Part shown: piece by piece, positions 33,491 through 46,538 of the stretch
Numbering within the stretch: the stretch's first letter is position 1
Layout: each line of letters opens with the position of its first letter
NCBI GenBank assembly: GCA_950106755.1
Contig: OX467090.1
Span: forward strand, 2,170,001-2,234,000
Direction of reading: 5' to 3'
Length of the DNA: 64,000 nt
DNA from: Climacium dendroides
Taxonomy: Eukaryota; Streptophyta; Bryopsida; Hypnales; Climaciaceae
Made by a program: the position numbers and the translations under genes
The notes under the pieces: model-generated
The model's input: only the letters and a program-made list of their open reading frames with translations
The model's database searches: none
Told to the model about the DNA's origin: nothing

Positions 33491-36400
33491 TCCCATGACC
33501 AGCTTTCTTTTATACTTCTTTGGGCATATTATAACCCATGAACAATATTGCAGTTGTTTTAGAGCCAATGAATGACAATGAATCTTTCTTTTTGTATAGG
33601 AAAGGGGAGGTCATCTAGAGTAGTTTGACTTCTAATGAGAACATTTGAATTTTTTTTAAACAAATGATTCACACAATACCCCAAAAGATTATTTCCACAA
33701 CCATTAGTCTGCCCTTCAAGGGTCAATACTTTAGTTGTTGGTTTTGCTCAAAAATTTGAAAGTTGTTTGAATTAATTGTTAATCATCAAGAATATAAACT
33801 TGGTGTACATTCAGGGAATGATCTAGATGATAGACAAATATCTTTGGGGTTCATTGACAAATAGGAAATGTATTTATAAGTATAGAGTAAACCATTCATT
33901 ACTCTTTGTTGAAAGGTCAACTTTTGACAACTACCATATATTTTATCTTTGACTATTTTACCAAATTTGAAACAAAGGGGCCATCATTATAGTCATCAAT
34001 TGTACAACTATCCTTTGCTTGCATCAACATGTACAATTCTTTGTCTACATGAACTTTGAAAATAAGTAGACTCTTTTTGTATCTCGTATCTTTTCATGGT
34101 TAAAGAAAACTATTGTAGATAAGAGAATCAATAAGTGGCATCCCTTCTAATGGAAAGGAATAGAAGTGGTCCCTCTTGCCTTGGCTGCCCCCTTCCTCCT
34201 GCCCCTTTTGTCTTTGTTGTTCTAACATGTTATTACCCCAAAAATATCCCACACCTTATTGAAATCTTGTGCATATATGATATTCAACTTTTCAATGTAG
34301 TTGGCATGGTACCTAGAATTGCTATTGTTAATAACACTTGGTCCATCCGTCACAAGCATAAAATTACATGATTAATTTATCAATGGAAATTGTCCATGTA
34401 ATTCGAGAAAAAGAAAAAAGAAAAATTATAGGATTAATTCATCAATGGAAATTGTCCATGTGATTCAAGAAAAAGAAAAATTACACAATTAATGAACAGT
34501 TCCATCTGGAGTTAAATTGTGTCACACGGAATCAATGTGTTACTTTCAATACACAATTTCTCACTAATTGGTTGTAGCAAAGAAAATGTTAGCTATTTTT
34601 TTTAGGAAATTTTCATTTGGGGGTTAAAATAGTCAAAATATTGTTACGTTTGAAGACCAATAGCCAAATGTTTACCTAGATATCACCTAGTTTTGATATC
34701 AATATCACCAAGTATCACATGAGTATCAAAGAAACAATTGGCTACATTGATAAATTTTTTTCTACGTTTAAACCTTCCTTTATGTTGTGGCTTGATGGTG
34801 AAGCTTTTGTTAGTAATTACTGGAAGTATTGCTTTCATAAAAGATCCAAACTTAGGTAAAACAACCCATTGTAATTAGGGTTAGGAGTTTGGCTTCATGC
34901 CTTTCTTGAATTTTTAAATTCTTTATCCCACACAAATAAAAGTTTGAGAAACAATGAGAGCAATTGAAATTTTTGTATATTTTTTTTCACAAAATATGAA
35001 TTTGCTATAAATTTTTGAAGTATTTAGTGCATCATGGTCCAAAAGAGTTTGATAATAAACATAATGGGGTCATTTCCTAAGTGTCAACTATAGGATCATG
35101 TAACCACAATGGATTGTTTTACCTTAGTTTGTTGAATTAAAGTTTAGAGTTGTTTGGTAGTGTTGTTGAGGTAGTATGCTTTAAAAGCACCCATCCTCTT
35201 GAAATGTCTTCTATAAAAAGGTATTGAATGGATTTGATTTGGTCCTTGAATGGACCTCTTTAGCTATTGATTGAATCAGGAAAAAAACATTCTTTATTGC
35301 AAGAGCCAATTGGTGGCCTTAATTTCTTCAACTCCCTTTAGAAGTTACAAGTCAACACATTTTGGAAGACCTGGGGTCACAAATAGGTACCTACAACAAA
35401 TTTCTTTGAAAATTCATAACTAATTCGAAAAAATGCGTCAAAAAAATATGAAACCACTTGTGTTACATTGGACATCTATTTTTCTTTCCCTGAAAAATGA
35501 ATGAGGTAAAAATATTTCTATTCATGCAAACCTGTAAAAAAGGTGGAACAACCCTTAACTAAAACGGTCGCTTCTAGATCATACTACCTTATTATCAATT
35601 CCGTTAGTCCAAATCAGGTTTGATAATCTCCAAAATAATGAATAAAGTATTAAAAAAGAAAAAAGAAAAAAGATTGGAATGTTCTAATGAGTGGTACAGT
35701 ACGAAATGGCTCAAGTCTGTTGAATTTTGTTGCAGCTCCTCACATGGATTGGCAACTGAACATGAAATGTAGATTTCTTCATAAATGAGCTCACATGCAT
35801 ATTGCGTACTGGCCCAAAGCTGGTGGAGACAGCCAGGGACCAGTGTTCCCTAAACTGTTTCTACCAAATTTTTGTGTGTGCTTAACCCTGGAGGGCTCTG
35901 ACATCCATTTTTTGGACAATGAACAAATTGAAGTTCTTGTTTCTGTCTCGTTTCTGCTTGGATGAAAGTCATTCTAATTTTTGGTGATACTTTATCAAGT
36001 TCTTGTCTTATCTAATGGTTGGATTTGGTGTTATTAGAATACACATTTTTCTAAAATTACAAATGTGGAAGTGTGTCAAGTGGTCAAATTGCATTGACTT
36101 TAGTTCAAAATTAGGTTTGCAAAAATGAGGTTATAGATGTAAAGAACACAAAAATTTCAAAAAATCACCATGTCAAGAGAACCTCATTTTGAATCCACTC
36201 CAATATGTTTTGCTCAAAAAATGATAATATTTTGCTTGTAATCAAATTTAGAAGGAATTTTGGAATTTCCCTTTCCAATTTATAGAAAATTATTGGTGAT
36301 AGCATTGGTGAATCTAACCATATGGATGGAATGTAAAACTCAAAATCTACAACTTTTCTTTGTATATCACTTCCAAAATATTCTTCCAAATAGCACTTTA

Positions 36401-37584
36401 TAATGATTTTTTTCGAATCGTCAATTCTAGATAAGAATCCAGACGTTTAGGGGTTAAACGCATAGTGTGAAACACATAGTGTAGAATTTCAGAGTTTTTA
36501 AAAATTTTGAGCAATTCTACTCCCATCATCAACAGGTGGATGCAAAAGCAGGTATTCATCCACTGAAACTTTAGCATTCATCCTGGGATTTGAAAATTAG
36601 GGTTAACAAAGTTTTTACCTACATCGTTCGATTGGAGCTGGGTGGTTCTATCGTAGCCATTTTCTCCTTTGTCACCTCCCCCTGTAGCCAGGGTTTAGCA
36701 CCAACGTCCCCTCTACATCCTGCAGGTTTAGTTGTAATTCTCCATGGTACTTGCACGTTTAGCAGACAATTTTCCTTGTTGCATTTATTTAAAAGTTGTC
36801 ATTCTTGGAAATTGGTCCGTTTTCAATACGAGAGTTATTCTTAGGTTTTCAACGAGCGACGACATTTTCTAGAAATTTGCTTTTTAGTAGCAGTGCCAAA
36901 TCTGCCAATTCCTTTCTGATGTGAAAATTTGGGGGACGTTGAAAGAATTGTCTCCCGTGCATACACTCCAATGGGGAAATGGAGGCTATTTGGCTTGAAT
37001 GCGTGTTTAGGGTTCCAATTTTGGGTGGCTTGGACCCTGGGGTAGTTCATTGGAGAATTGCAGGAAGCGCTCTGTAATGTGGATTGTGGACTTTTGGAGT
37101 TTTAAGCGGGTCCAGCCAATTTGTAACTTGCACCTGCTAAAGATGACATGAAATATTCACATTCCTTTGACAAAGCACCCTCCAACTCTTTCCTTGTGTG
37201 CTTGTGCTTTTTGTGAATTGTGCTTATTGTACTTGTATTTTTCTGCTTCCAAATCCGTGAATTGTTGTTGCTTGCTTTTCTGCTTCGTTCGTCTTATGCG
37301 TATCTTTGGGTTGTGTACTTCTGCTCTTGTGGTTTTTTCTTGTGGATGGCTAGGTGTAGGGCAACGATTGTACAATGATGCCAAGTTGATATTGCCTGAG
37401 AAGTTTTGCGTAAGGACTTTTGGTTCTTCGTGTAATTCAATCGGGTTAGGGAAGTACCTCCTAGTGTTTGCTTCAACTGAGGTGACTTGCATCTCGGAGA
37501 CCCATTTGTCCAATTCCTTACCTAAACCGCTTCCTTTTGCTCTCAAAGGCGACAATCTGCTCGGTAGAGGTGGCTGAATTAATG
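33491..37584. other. AT-rich intergenic sequence, no supported gene
   Basis: Contains a local tandem duplication at about 34373-34495 (ATCAATGGAAATTGTCCATG in both copies; a related string occurs near 42875). Frames at 36590-36844 and 37157-37577 have no family resemblance. The higher-GC stretch 36640-37560 precedes the hAT relic and may be its leader. Confidence 0.4.
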
Positions 37585-40395
37585 CTTGAGATCAACGATG
37601 GCAAACAAGCCCTTGCTTTGAAGTTGCGCAAATGTCAAAGAATTGAGCCTAGCACTGTGATGAGGAAATGGCAAGAAGTGTGGGCCTGTCGCTTTACGTG
37701 GGAGAAGTAGAGTTTGATGCTTTTGGAAATCTCACCAGGGTTGTGTGCAAGATGTGTAGTAAGCGGCCGGAAGAAGATTTTGGTGCCTACAAGTGACAAC
37801 CTTGAAAAGCACAAGGGGAAGCGCTCTTGCAAATACAATAGTGAGCCTATCACAAATCTGAAGAAAGATGACACTTATCTCAAGCGTGATTACAAACACA
37901 TTCAATTCACCAAGGTGTGGATGAGGCATTGTGTAGCTGGCACTATTGTAGACCAACTAATCACAAGTTTAGAAGGTGAAGTGAGTAGAAAGGTGGTACA
38001 GTTTTCAACTTTGTTTCAAGTTCTCAATTTGAGTCAGCCCATGTGCGTCTATGAGTGAGAGCAATATTTACTAAGGCACGTAAAGGTAAAGAGGGTTCCG
38101 AAAAATCATTGGTCCAAAACATCAGGGTGGAAAATGAGTGAACATCTTTATTCTTATGTCTATTCTACTTTGAAAATTGTCTTGCAATCTGTCAGGTTTG
38201 TGTCTATCTTTGTTTATAAAGTAACAATAGTTGATAACACATCATGGATTGGTGTTCATGTATATGCTATGGAATCTTGGAAAAGAGTCCCATACTTGCT
38301 TTATTTGGCTTGCATATCTAACTGTGGGACTATAGATCACCTCACAGACGTGATAATGCATGCATTACTAGTCAAAGGAGGACTTAGTTGTGACAAAATT
38401 GTTGGTAAATTTGTATCTTTCGGGCAAATGGTATAAGCACGTTTCAGGAACCAAAAATTAGGGCGTCCATCCAAATTCATGAGAAATGGATGCCATTCTG
38501 CTTAGGAGTAAGTTGTGTAAGTCATCGCATCAATTTGGTTGTTGAAACTCTATCTAACTACCCCATGGTGTCTAGGTTGGAGGCCTTGTGTCAATTTCTA
38601 TACTCTTATTTTTGTCGCTGCCACAAATGCCATATGGAATTACAAAAGTTGGCTGATCTTATTGAGACAAAGGGGAATAAAATATTGCAGAACGTCAACG
38701 CTAGGTGGATCTCAATGCGTAGTCTAGCACAACGGATCATGTCTAAGTACAAGACTCTTGTAGTGATGATGGGCCTTGATATGGAGGCCAAAGCGAATGC
38801 TGCAGCGGCCACGAACTTTGGTTATCTGGACGATGTTGAGGTGCTCTTATCTCTTGCATATTTCATCCCCTTGTTCAATGTTGTGTACTACCTCATCAAA
38901 CTTTCCTAGTCTCGAGATGTTTTCATTTGTGACCTCCTCCAATCCATAAAGGTCTGTCAAGCAGACTTGGCAAGGATGCTTGTCGATGACACTACGGCAT
39001 TCAGAATTCCAGAGTTCAGCCGCTATGAAGAACACGTTTCCCTATCTTGCTCCTACTTGCCTTTAGAGTAGAGGGATATGTTGGAGGAGCCTAGCACTTC
39101 GTATTTGTTCTTTAACTTTGGAATCACGACCATGTTTCTCTATTGTCATTGCAAGCTGATGAGAAATTAGAAATTTGTAATAGAGGAGGACTCCTTGGGC
39201 ACTTAGTCAAACATATAGCGGCAATTTGCTAGTATGTCCTTCAACCTGGTATTTTTCTTGTTTGCATTTTTTTTCATCTTCTATACTTCAAATTCTTTTA
39301 TCTTTGTTACATTGTTTGGTCGTTTGAGTGTATGACTATGCAATTGTAGACATTTGTTGCACTTTTTATACTTTTGCAATTTTTTCCAGTCTTCCATTCT
39401 TGTTTGCATTATTTAATTTTTTTGGTGGTTAGGGTGGTCTTTTGCTCCACTTCTTTTGGTTGATTTCCTTAGGCTGCTTAAGGTGGCTGATGTCTTTGAA
39501 GTGGTTTATTTTCTTAAGGTATCCAATTACAATTTGGTGAAGGTAAGCTACTGTTGGGTGAAGGTAAGCTATTGTTCAGTAAAGGTAAGTTGTGTTTTTT
39601 GTAAAGGTAAGCTGCGATTTTGTTGAAGGCAAGTTGTGATTTTTAGGAAGGTAACTTACGGATTTAGTGAAGGTAAGCTCCCAATTGCTATTTATGAGGG
39701 AATAGCTATTTAGCAATTCTCAATAAGTGTTATTGACTACCATATTTCTCTCTGGAAAAAATCACCTAGTCCCTTTCAAATGAACTCAATAGGCGATTCC
39801 CGTAGCAAAAGTTGCTAGACGCGTTCAGAATAATTTATTTGCAATATTGGAAGCAAGTGGGTGTGGAAGAGAAATTCAATCACCATTTAGCAATTCTCAA
39901 GAAATTTTACTCTCATCCAAAAGTGTTGAATGTAGGAAAGGCACTGTAGGAAGGAGAAACGACCTTTACAGTGCCTAAAATGTTGTCTGCTTTGAAACTT
40001 GACAATCAACAAGGTTGTTCAAGATGACTATGAAAGCTAATTGTAATGCAGCATGTGCATCATCTTCCAAGGTTAATCATGTGATCTTGCTCTAGCGGGA
40101 TTTATCTCAATCATAGCATTTAACCAAGCTCATTTCTAAATACTTCAAACTTATAGAAATTGGTTGTTGTCTCGTGCTAGGTTCGATAGATGATGAATGT
40201 TGTTTTTCCACGCTCAAGTTTGTTGAGTCCTGCTAGAGGAACCGCCTAGGCAAGCACTTGCCATTGGTGGTGCGGATGTTCGGACAAAAGTATTACGACT
40301 TAGAGAATTATCCATATAAGGAGGCCATTGAGTCATGGGAAAATGTAGTGAAATATGGGTGGCATGGAGATGTCTTATGTGCTATTGCATTATAA
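37585..40395 (+). pseudogene. hAT-like transposase relic with BED-type zinc finger
   Basis: The coding order matches large plant hAT-related proteins. A BED-like N terminus has KWQEVWACRFTWEK and VVCKMCS, then after a frameshift NLEKHKGKRSCKY. The core (38490-39070) has SCVSHRINLVVETLS, KLADLIETKGNKILQNVNAR and YKTLVVMMGLDM, then SRDVFICDLLQSIKVCQ. The C-terminal dimerisation-type region (40100-40395) has LVLGSIDDECCFSTLKFV and RNRLGKHLPLVVRMFGQKYY. TAG at 38907-38909 replaces a Gln expected before SRDVF, and other stops and frameshifts follow. Between 39210 and 40000 homology is lost, replaced by non-coding sequence with a 21-bp repeat array. No inverted repeats or 8-bp duplication were found. 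Confidence 0.75.
39536..39685 (+). repeat. 21-23 bp tandem array of AAGGTAAG(C/T)T units
   Basis: Units starting AAGGTAAGCT, AAGGTAAGTT, AAGGCAAGTT or AAGGTAACTT occur at about 39540, 39561, 39582, 39604, 39625, 39648 and 39670. Every unit carries a near-consensus 5' splice site (AG|GTAAG). The array lies in the non-homologous gap of the hAT relic. Confidence 0.8.
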
Positions 40396-43300
40396 GTATC
40401 CTTCTTGTCCATGAGCCATACATTTCATGACAATTACTTTGTTTTGGTACTCAAACATTCTATATTGTCTTAACATTGAAGTTCATAGTGCTTGGACTAG
40501 CACACTTGAGCAAGGAGGAGTGCTAAGCAAGGAGGAGTGCAAGGCAGCATTGACCTTCGGAGAGGTTGCTATAACATTGGCCTTCTTCATTCTAACTTTT
40601 GCAGCTAATGTTGTTGATACTACAGTGGGGCAGACTTGTTCTTAGAGTAAGGAGGGTTCAAATCCCTTGTCAATGTTTTAAGTTTAACTTTCAAATGGTT
40701 TTTGTGTGTGTAGATTTGGCTTCTTTCCTACTTCTATCATTTTTGCTTTATAGATTTTGTGGGTGTTTGGAGAGTTCCATTGTTTGATCATTTACATGTT
40801 CATTTGTTTGAATTGGTTCATTCACACGTACATTTGTTTGAATTTTTTCATTTCTTTTAGTTGGTTCTTTATTTGTGGCATGTTTGTAAGCATTGGGTTG
40901 TTGCTTGTGAATAATGATCTATTATATCTAAGCAATGGAATTTGGACTTGGCTTCAAAAATGAAGGCAGCCAGCATACAAAAAATTTGTTATTTTTCCAC
41001 AAACTCTCCAAGCAATTCGTAATTGCAACCAATAAGAGTCTTGAGAATTACTCCGTCTACCATAAACACTTCATTAGCACACTTATTGCAAGTTGCGCTC
41101 TACTAGACCCAAATTTTTTTATGAATAATTCCACCTTTTTTGGGAGAATTTATCAAGCGTTTTCTACAATAATCTATGGTAATTCACGGAAATAGCCCCA
41201 TGTCAGACACGGTTATAGCATACCTACAAATTACCATATTTGTATTCTGGAAACGTTGCCAAGGATCGGACCTGGTTTTCATGATTCTCGTGTGGAAGCC
41301 AATTTTTCACTTGCCACTGCACTTAGAGGCCGACATGGCAGTTTTCATCACATCAATGAAAGTGCCAGTGTTTAGGAAAAATCGGTGGCCAGTTCAAAGT
41401 TGGTTGACAAAATTGGGGGAAATAAAGTAAACTTACTAAGGTAAGATAGCATATTGCAGTCAAATGACCCATTGTGGTCGCCTAAGAAATGACCCATTGT
41501 GGGGTTTTTTTAGGATATGGGATGTGGGCAACAATGCATGTCTTACATGACAGCAATAGAGTAAACACTAACCTCATTGGAAACTTCTGAGTTTTTAGTG
41601 TGAAGTCCATTGTAAAAATTGACTTCTTTGGCCTTCTGTAACAAAAAATATTTTGACTACATTAGGTAGTGAGATGAGTATTACAGATTTAGATTTTATT
41701 TGACTTTAGGTACTCTACAGACTCTTTTGGACTCAATGCTTCAGAAATTCCTAGCAAATTCATAGTTTGTCAAAAAAATATAATTTCAATTGCACTTGTT
41801 GTTTCTCACACTTGTACTAATGTGGGAAAAAAATTTAAAAATTTCAGCAATAAGATGATGCCAAACTCCTCATTCTGACCACAATGGGATGGTTTACCTT
41901 ACTTGTAATTTGGAAACATTAGCAAGAAAAAAAAATTGAAGAAATCTACGTAATTTCTATGCAAAGTAGTAAATGGAGAAAGTAAATGGACTCATGGGAC
42001 CTAGAAAACAAGTTTCATTGAAAGAGGTTTTTTTGGCCAAAGATCCAACCTTCAAATGACCTGGAAACTTTGTCATTTGAAGTTGGGGGTATTTTCCTAC
42101 ATTGTATTGGATCTTATTGTTACTTTGTGTTTGGTGGCTTGGACCAAACTCTTTGGGTCCGGATTGGGTTGTGTACTTGTATTTTGAGCATATAGTGAGG
42201 CAAAGGTTTTACACCCCCATCCTCCATCCAATTTTAATATTTTTTTTAATTCCCCAATCCCCCCGCGATCCAAATTAAATATTTTTGTTAGTCCCCAACC
42301 CAACCTCCAACCCAACCTAAACCCTAAATATCTCCCCCACCTCTAATTTGTAATTTCAAATTGACATGAGGTTCTATAATTGATATGGGATTTTAGTGTA
42401 TATAAGTATACATCTTTTGTACTCATACTCATATCCATACTTATATCCATATTTGTATCCATCTTCTATATCCATATCCGTACCTATAGTCGTACCCGTA
42501 TCCCTATATGTTTTTTTACATGTATCCATATCTGTCTTTTATATTTGTATCCATATCTGTCTTTTATATCTGTATCCATATCTATATTTGTATTTTAGAT
42601 CGGTGGCTTGGAGATTGGTTTTATTTTTTTTTCTATGGGAAGATCTACAATTTGAAATTTTTTTTAAATAAAAAATGAGAGGGGGGACAAGGGTGGGGGT
42701 GCATCTTTTCACCAGATAGTTACCTTCTCATCTGTTGACTATTAGTTATGACTTTGCTTCTCTCACCTTAGCTTTTAAAGAAATGAAAAGGTTTTAGTTT
42801 TGAGATTTGATTGTGGAAAATGTAAAAAATCTCGCCGAGAACTATGTTCTTTGATTTTGTGTCCCATTTCCTTTCATCAATGGAAATTGTCTATGAGTTT
42901 CATGAAAAAACAAAAACAAAAAAATTAATATAGGAATGGAAGGAATAAGGTAGGACCATCCATTCCTAACCACAAATCCATATCCAACTTGTAGGGTGTA
43001 GTTCTTTCCAACAAAAAATAGAACACATTTCCAACCAAAGTTTGGAATGTGTTTTCTTTTCCCTTCATTTCAAGGTTGGGACTAGTGAGGTCATGACACA
43101 TGTCCCAAAATAGTGAGCAAAAAAGTAGGAAGTTCTGAGCAATAAAGTAATAAGTGATGAGCATGAAAGTAGTTCTTAACCCCAAAGTGACATGGAATTT
43201 CTTCAATCGAAGAAACAATGTGTCAGGTGTTCAATTTCGAAAATTCTTGAATGCAAATCGGGGGCTTTGTAGGAAAATTGAACTACACAAAAGGAAAGTA

Positions 43301-45570
43301 TACAAGTCCCTCGATCACGTCAAAAAATTTGAACCGGTAATTTTATTCTGTAGCATATTTTTTCTCATGACGAAATGTTGTCTGCACCTCAAAAAGGAGT
43401 AGCTGGCTGGGTTCTTTTGCCTTTGAGTGCCAAGTATGGCAGCGAAACTTTGAAATTTCCTATTGAGTGGAACTAATAAATTGTTCCTCGGCAAATGAGC
43501 TGCCATGTCTTCTTCAGAAATTAGCAAAATGACAAACACTTTGGCATATTCGATGTTCTTTTTATAGGCAAGTCGCAATACTTCAAATGGTATCCTTTTC
43601 TTTGAAAATTTTGCAAAATTCGTAAAACGACGAACTCTAGAATCTAAGTTGGTTGGTGCATTGTTTCAAAGCTGTATTTTTCCAGGCAGAAGGTACGTGG
43701 CACCAAACTCCCCCCCGTGATGTGAGCACGGCCACCTCTGGGCATTTGCAATACTACGGGCTACTGTGAATCTTTCACACAACACATAAATCACGTTGCA
43801 TCACCAAAATTTGTGTGTTTGGTGTTGCCAAATAGCTAGAATCTTGATCTACAAATGTTCTATCTTACAAATTTCCATTGCAGTTCAGCACATGACCAGA
43901 AATTGAGGTTGAAAATGGTCGAGGACACTTTTTGTCCTCGATGTTACTTTGGGGTTAGATGATCTGAATTGAATGACTCTAGACATTGGACATGCGTTCA
44001 GAACTTTTGCCTTCCACAATTCATTAGTAATTTTAATTTGAGTGAACAAATTACCAAATTTTTGGCAATCCCCTATCATTTCTATCTCTGCACCTCAAGA
44101 AATATTTGCTTTACCTTGCACTACAAATCATGTCCACAATTGCTTCTTTGATCAGCTATGAGTGCCTTCACCCTCAAGCTGCTAAAACTCAAAAAATATC
44201 TCCATTACTGACTGCAAATTGCAGAAACTGACTTCAGCTGGGCACAGAAAGGGTAAGTCTGGGGCATGATAATAAACGAAAGTAATTCACGGGCAAAATC
44301 ACTGATGAAGCTCTGCTGTGCCAGTTCAAATTTGAAACTCTAGGGACAGAAATTACATAAACTTAAGGTTTTGTCCATGATGAACAAAGCGTACACAATA
44401 TGTACAATGACACTCTCCTTCACAAGATACGGTTATATTCTACCCCACCCGGTGGTAAGGGTTGGCAAAAAAAATTCTAATAATAGATGGCATTTGGGGG
44501 GATTTTAATTAGTTTTAGGATGGAGAAAAAAAACATTGTATAATATATCTTCTATGAAGAATCAGACCAAGATTGGTTTGACACATTACATTAGAGAGGT
44601 TATTACACTAAGGAAGGGTCATTTGCATTCATGACATTTGTATGGAGTCCATGTGAAGATCAACAATCTGTAATACTTTAAAGAGGTTTATTACTTTAAA
44701 GAATGTTGTTTATTAGAAGTTCTATGGTAATTTTTAAGATATGGTGAATGGTAGGTACATGCAATTGAATGTAGCTATTTTTGAAGCAAAAAACTGAGAA
44801 CACATCCAGAATTCAAATTATTTTTGGACCCCACTATACATTCCAGGGTGAACAAAGACCATGACATTGTGAATGACCTCACACTATAGTTATTGGCATG
44901 CAAAACTTCATACATTTCATACAACTTTTACAAACCTTTTTTTTTGTGGGGGGAACACACATTTTGAGCATTTTTCTTTACAATTTTCCTTCTAATACTC
45001 TTAATGCTGAAATTTTCAGGACTTAGTGAAATTTGAAACACTTTGTGAAATCTGAACTTTTAAAGGCTGTGAAACCTGAAATTTTCTATTCCACTACTAT
45101 TGTCACATTCTTCGACTTATTTGCTTGATTTTTCTTAGTGTTTTTATGTTTTCTTTTTGTATGAAAAATAGTGAAACACACAATCTTTCACAATGTACTG
45201 TAAAGTGGTAGTAATTGCCATACCCAGTTCATCCATACCCATACCCAGTTCATCCATACCCATACCCAATACTCTGTCGTGCTTGTTACTTCCCGTCAGG
45301 CTTTGGATACTAGAAACAATGACCGAAGACCATGGTCCATGGGCTGATGGTGGGATGTGTGGCCTTATTAGATTTGTGTGGCCCTATTAACCTTGTGGAG
45401 GACCAGGGTGACCCCCCCCCAAAAGACTTTTTTCCTTCGGCACTTTAGACTTGCCAGAGTGTTCATTTCAGAAGTTTTTTTAATAGTTTTTTTTCCTTCT
45501 CTGATTGGAAATGAGTTTGAATTGCAAAAGAAAGATAAAATTGTTAAGAAATGTAGTTTCTAGTTTGAAC
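40396..45570. other. AT-rich sequence, no supported gene
   Basis: A tRNA-like T-arm (GGGTTCAAATCCC, about 40648) stands without the rest of a tRNA. 42410-42600 is a microsatellite-like run of ATCCAT/ATCTGT units. 44818-44837 matches the terminus of the Tc1-like element. 45219-45270 contains a 21-bp direct duplication (CATACCCAGTTCATCC). No reading frame shows a known domain. Confidence 0.45.
42410..42600. repeat. Degenerate ATCCAT-type microsatellite
   Basis: Repeated CATATCCATA, TATCTGTCTTTTATAT and TATCCATATCTGT units. Open frames across it (Ile/Tyr/Ser-rich) are artefacts. Confidence 0.75.
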
Positions 45571-45571
45571 G

Positions 45572-45770
45572 CTCACCATAATGGTGAGTGACACGTGTCA
45601 TGAGGATTAGGTGAATTCCTCATGACCAATAGGAGAAGACAACTATTCATTGTCTCTCTTCTTTCTTCCCTTGTATATACTTCAAACTCCCTAATGAAGT
45701 AGTGATTCTATGAGTGTTCTTATGCTTTGTGATTTTGATTTGTATTTTATTCTAAACACGTTATCAGCAC
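45572..45770 (+). promoter_or_regulatory. Copia LTR promoter region with stacked palindromes, CCAAT and TATA boxes
   Basis: Three palindromes occur in a row: CTCACCATAATGGTGAG (45572-45588); TGACACGTGTCA (45589-45600), which contains the CACGTG G-box; and GTCATGAGGA...TCCTCATGAC (45597-45626). A CCAAT box (45627-45631) and a TATA-like TGTATATAC (45672) follow. At 45767-45780, AACACG then TTATCAGCACAC resembles the LTR end and primer-binding region of many plant copia elements. This is the likely promoter of the element below. Confidence 0.6.
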
Positions 45771-45902
45771 ACTCTTGTATGTTCGTTTTTATTAGAGTTT
45801 ATCAACGTTTTATCAACTTCCGATTTAGTTTTAAAATTTTTTTTTCTTGAAGGAGCTGTATAGCTTCTCCTCTCCTCTCCACACCCTGTACCACACTCCC
45901 CC

Positions 45903-46030
45903 CTTGCCTTCTGCGACCTCCCGCTCCCCCCTACCGCCCTCCCCCTTGCCTTCTGCGACCTCCCGCTCCCCCTGCCGCCCTCCCCCTCGCCTTCTGCGAA
46001 CCCTCGCTTCCCATGCCGCCCTCCCGCTCT
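45903..46030. repeat. 42-bp C-rich tandem repeat, three copies
   Basis: CTTGCCTTCTGCGACCTCCC units start at 45903, 45945 and 45986. They lie in the copia leader. Arg/Gly-rich or Pro-rich frames here are repeat artefacts. Confidence 0.8.
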
Positions 46031-46538
46031 CCGATCCCCCCCTCCGTAGTCCTCCCCCCTCCGCAGACCCCCCTCTACATCGACTCTTGCTCTCCCCGCA
46101 GCGCCCCCCCTATATTTCTCTTCATATTTTTTTTCTTCCTCCTTTGATCCTTGGACAACCTCCATCTCTTCCAACTTCCAATTACACTTCTACCCTTTCA
46201 CCTCCTTCTTTACTGCCCTTCCAAACCCTTGTTTCACATTATTTTTATTTATTTTTATAATTTTTATTTATATATATAATTTTTTCTCCTTCTTTATCTT
46301 TATTTTCATCTTTATCTTTATAAATCCCTTCTTCTTTATCTTAGTTTTAATTTTAATTTTTAATTTTTAATTGTAGTTTTAATTTTATTTCTTTATCTTC
46401 AACTTATCTTTATCTTTATTTTCTACTTCATCTTTATCTATCTTTTCAAATCCCTAATTTTTTCAAAATCCTAAATTTTTCCAAAACCCTAATTTTTCTG
46501 AAACCCTAATGTTTTTTTTTATCCTTTTCTTTTCTATT

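Noticed and set aside
39939..39976. Short hairpin AGGCACTGTA...TACAGTGCCT as a terminator or miRNA
   Set aside because: A 10-bp stem with an 18-base loop is too short for a plant miRNA precursor, and nuclear genes do not use such terminators.
40619..40635. CTACAGTGGGGCAGAC as the left end of a Tc1-like element
   Set aside because: Only the first ten bases resemble the right terminus at 29957-29988. The sequence then diverges, and its position does not fit the transposase.
40620..40670. Possible tRNA gene or tRNA-derived SINE
   Set aside because: Only a T-arm-like GGGTTCAAATCCC is present. No acceptor stem, D-arm or anticodon arm could be folded around it.
45764..46260. Gly/Arg/Glu-rich minus-strand frame and Pro/Ser-rich plus-strand frame
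   Set aside because: They are translations of the C-rich 42-bp repeat and pyrimidine leader of the copia element.
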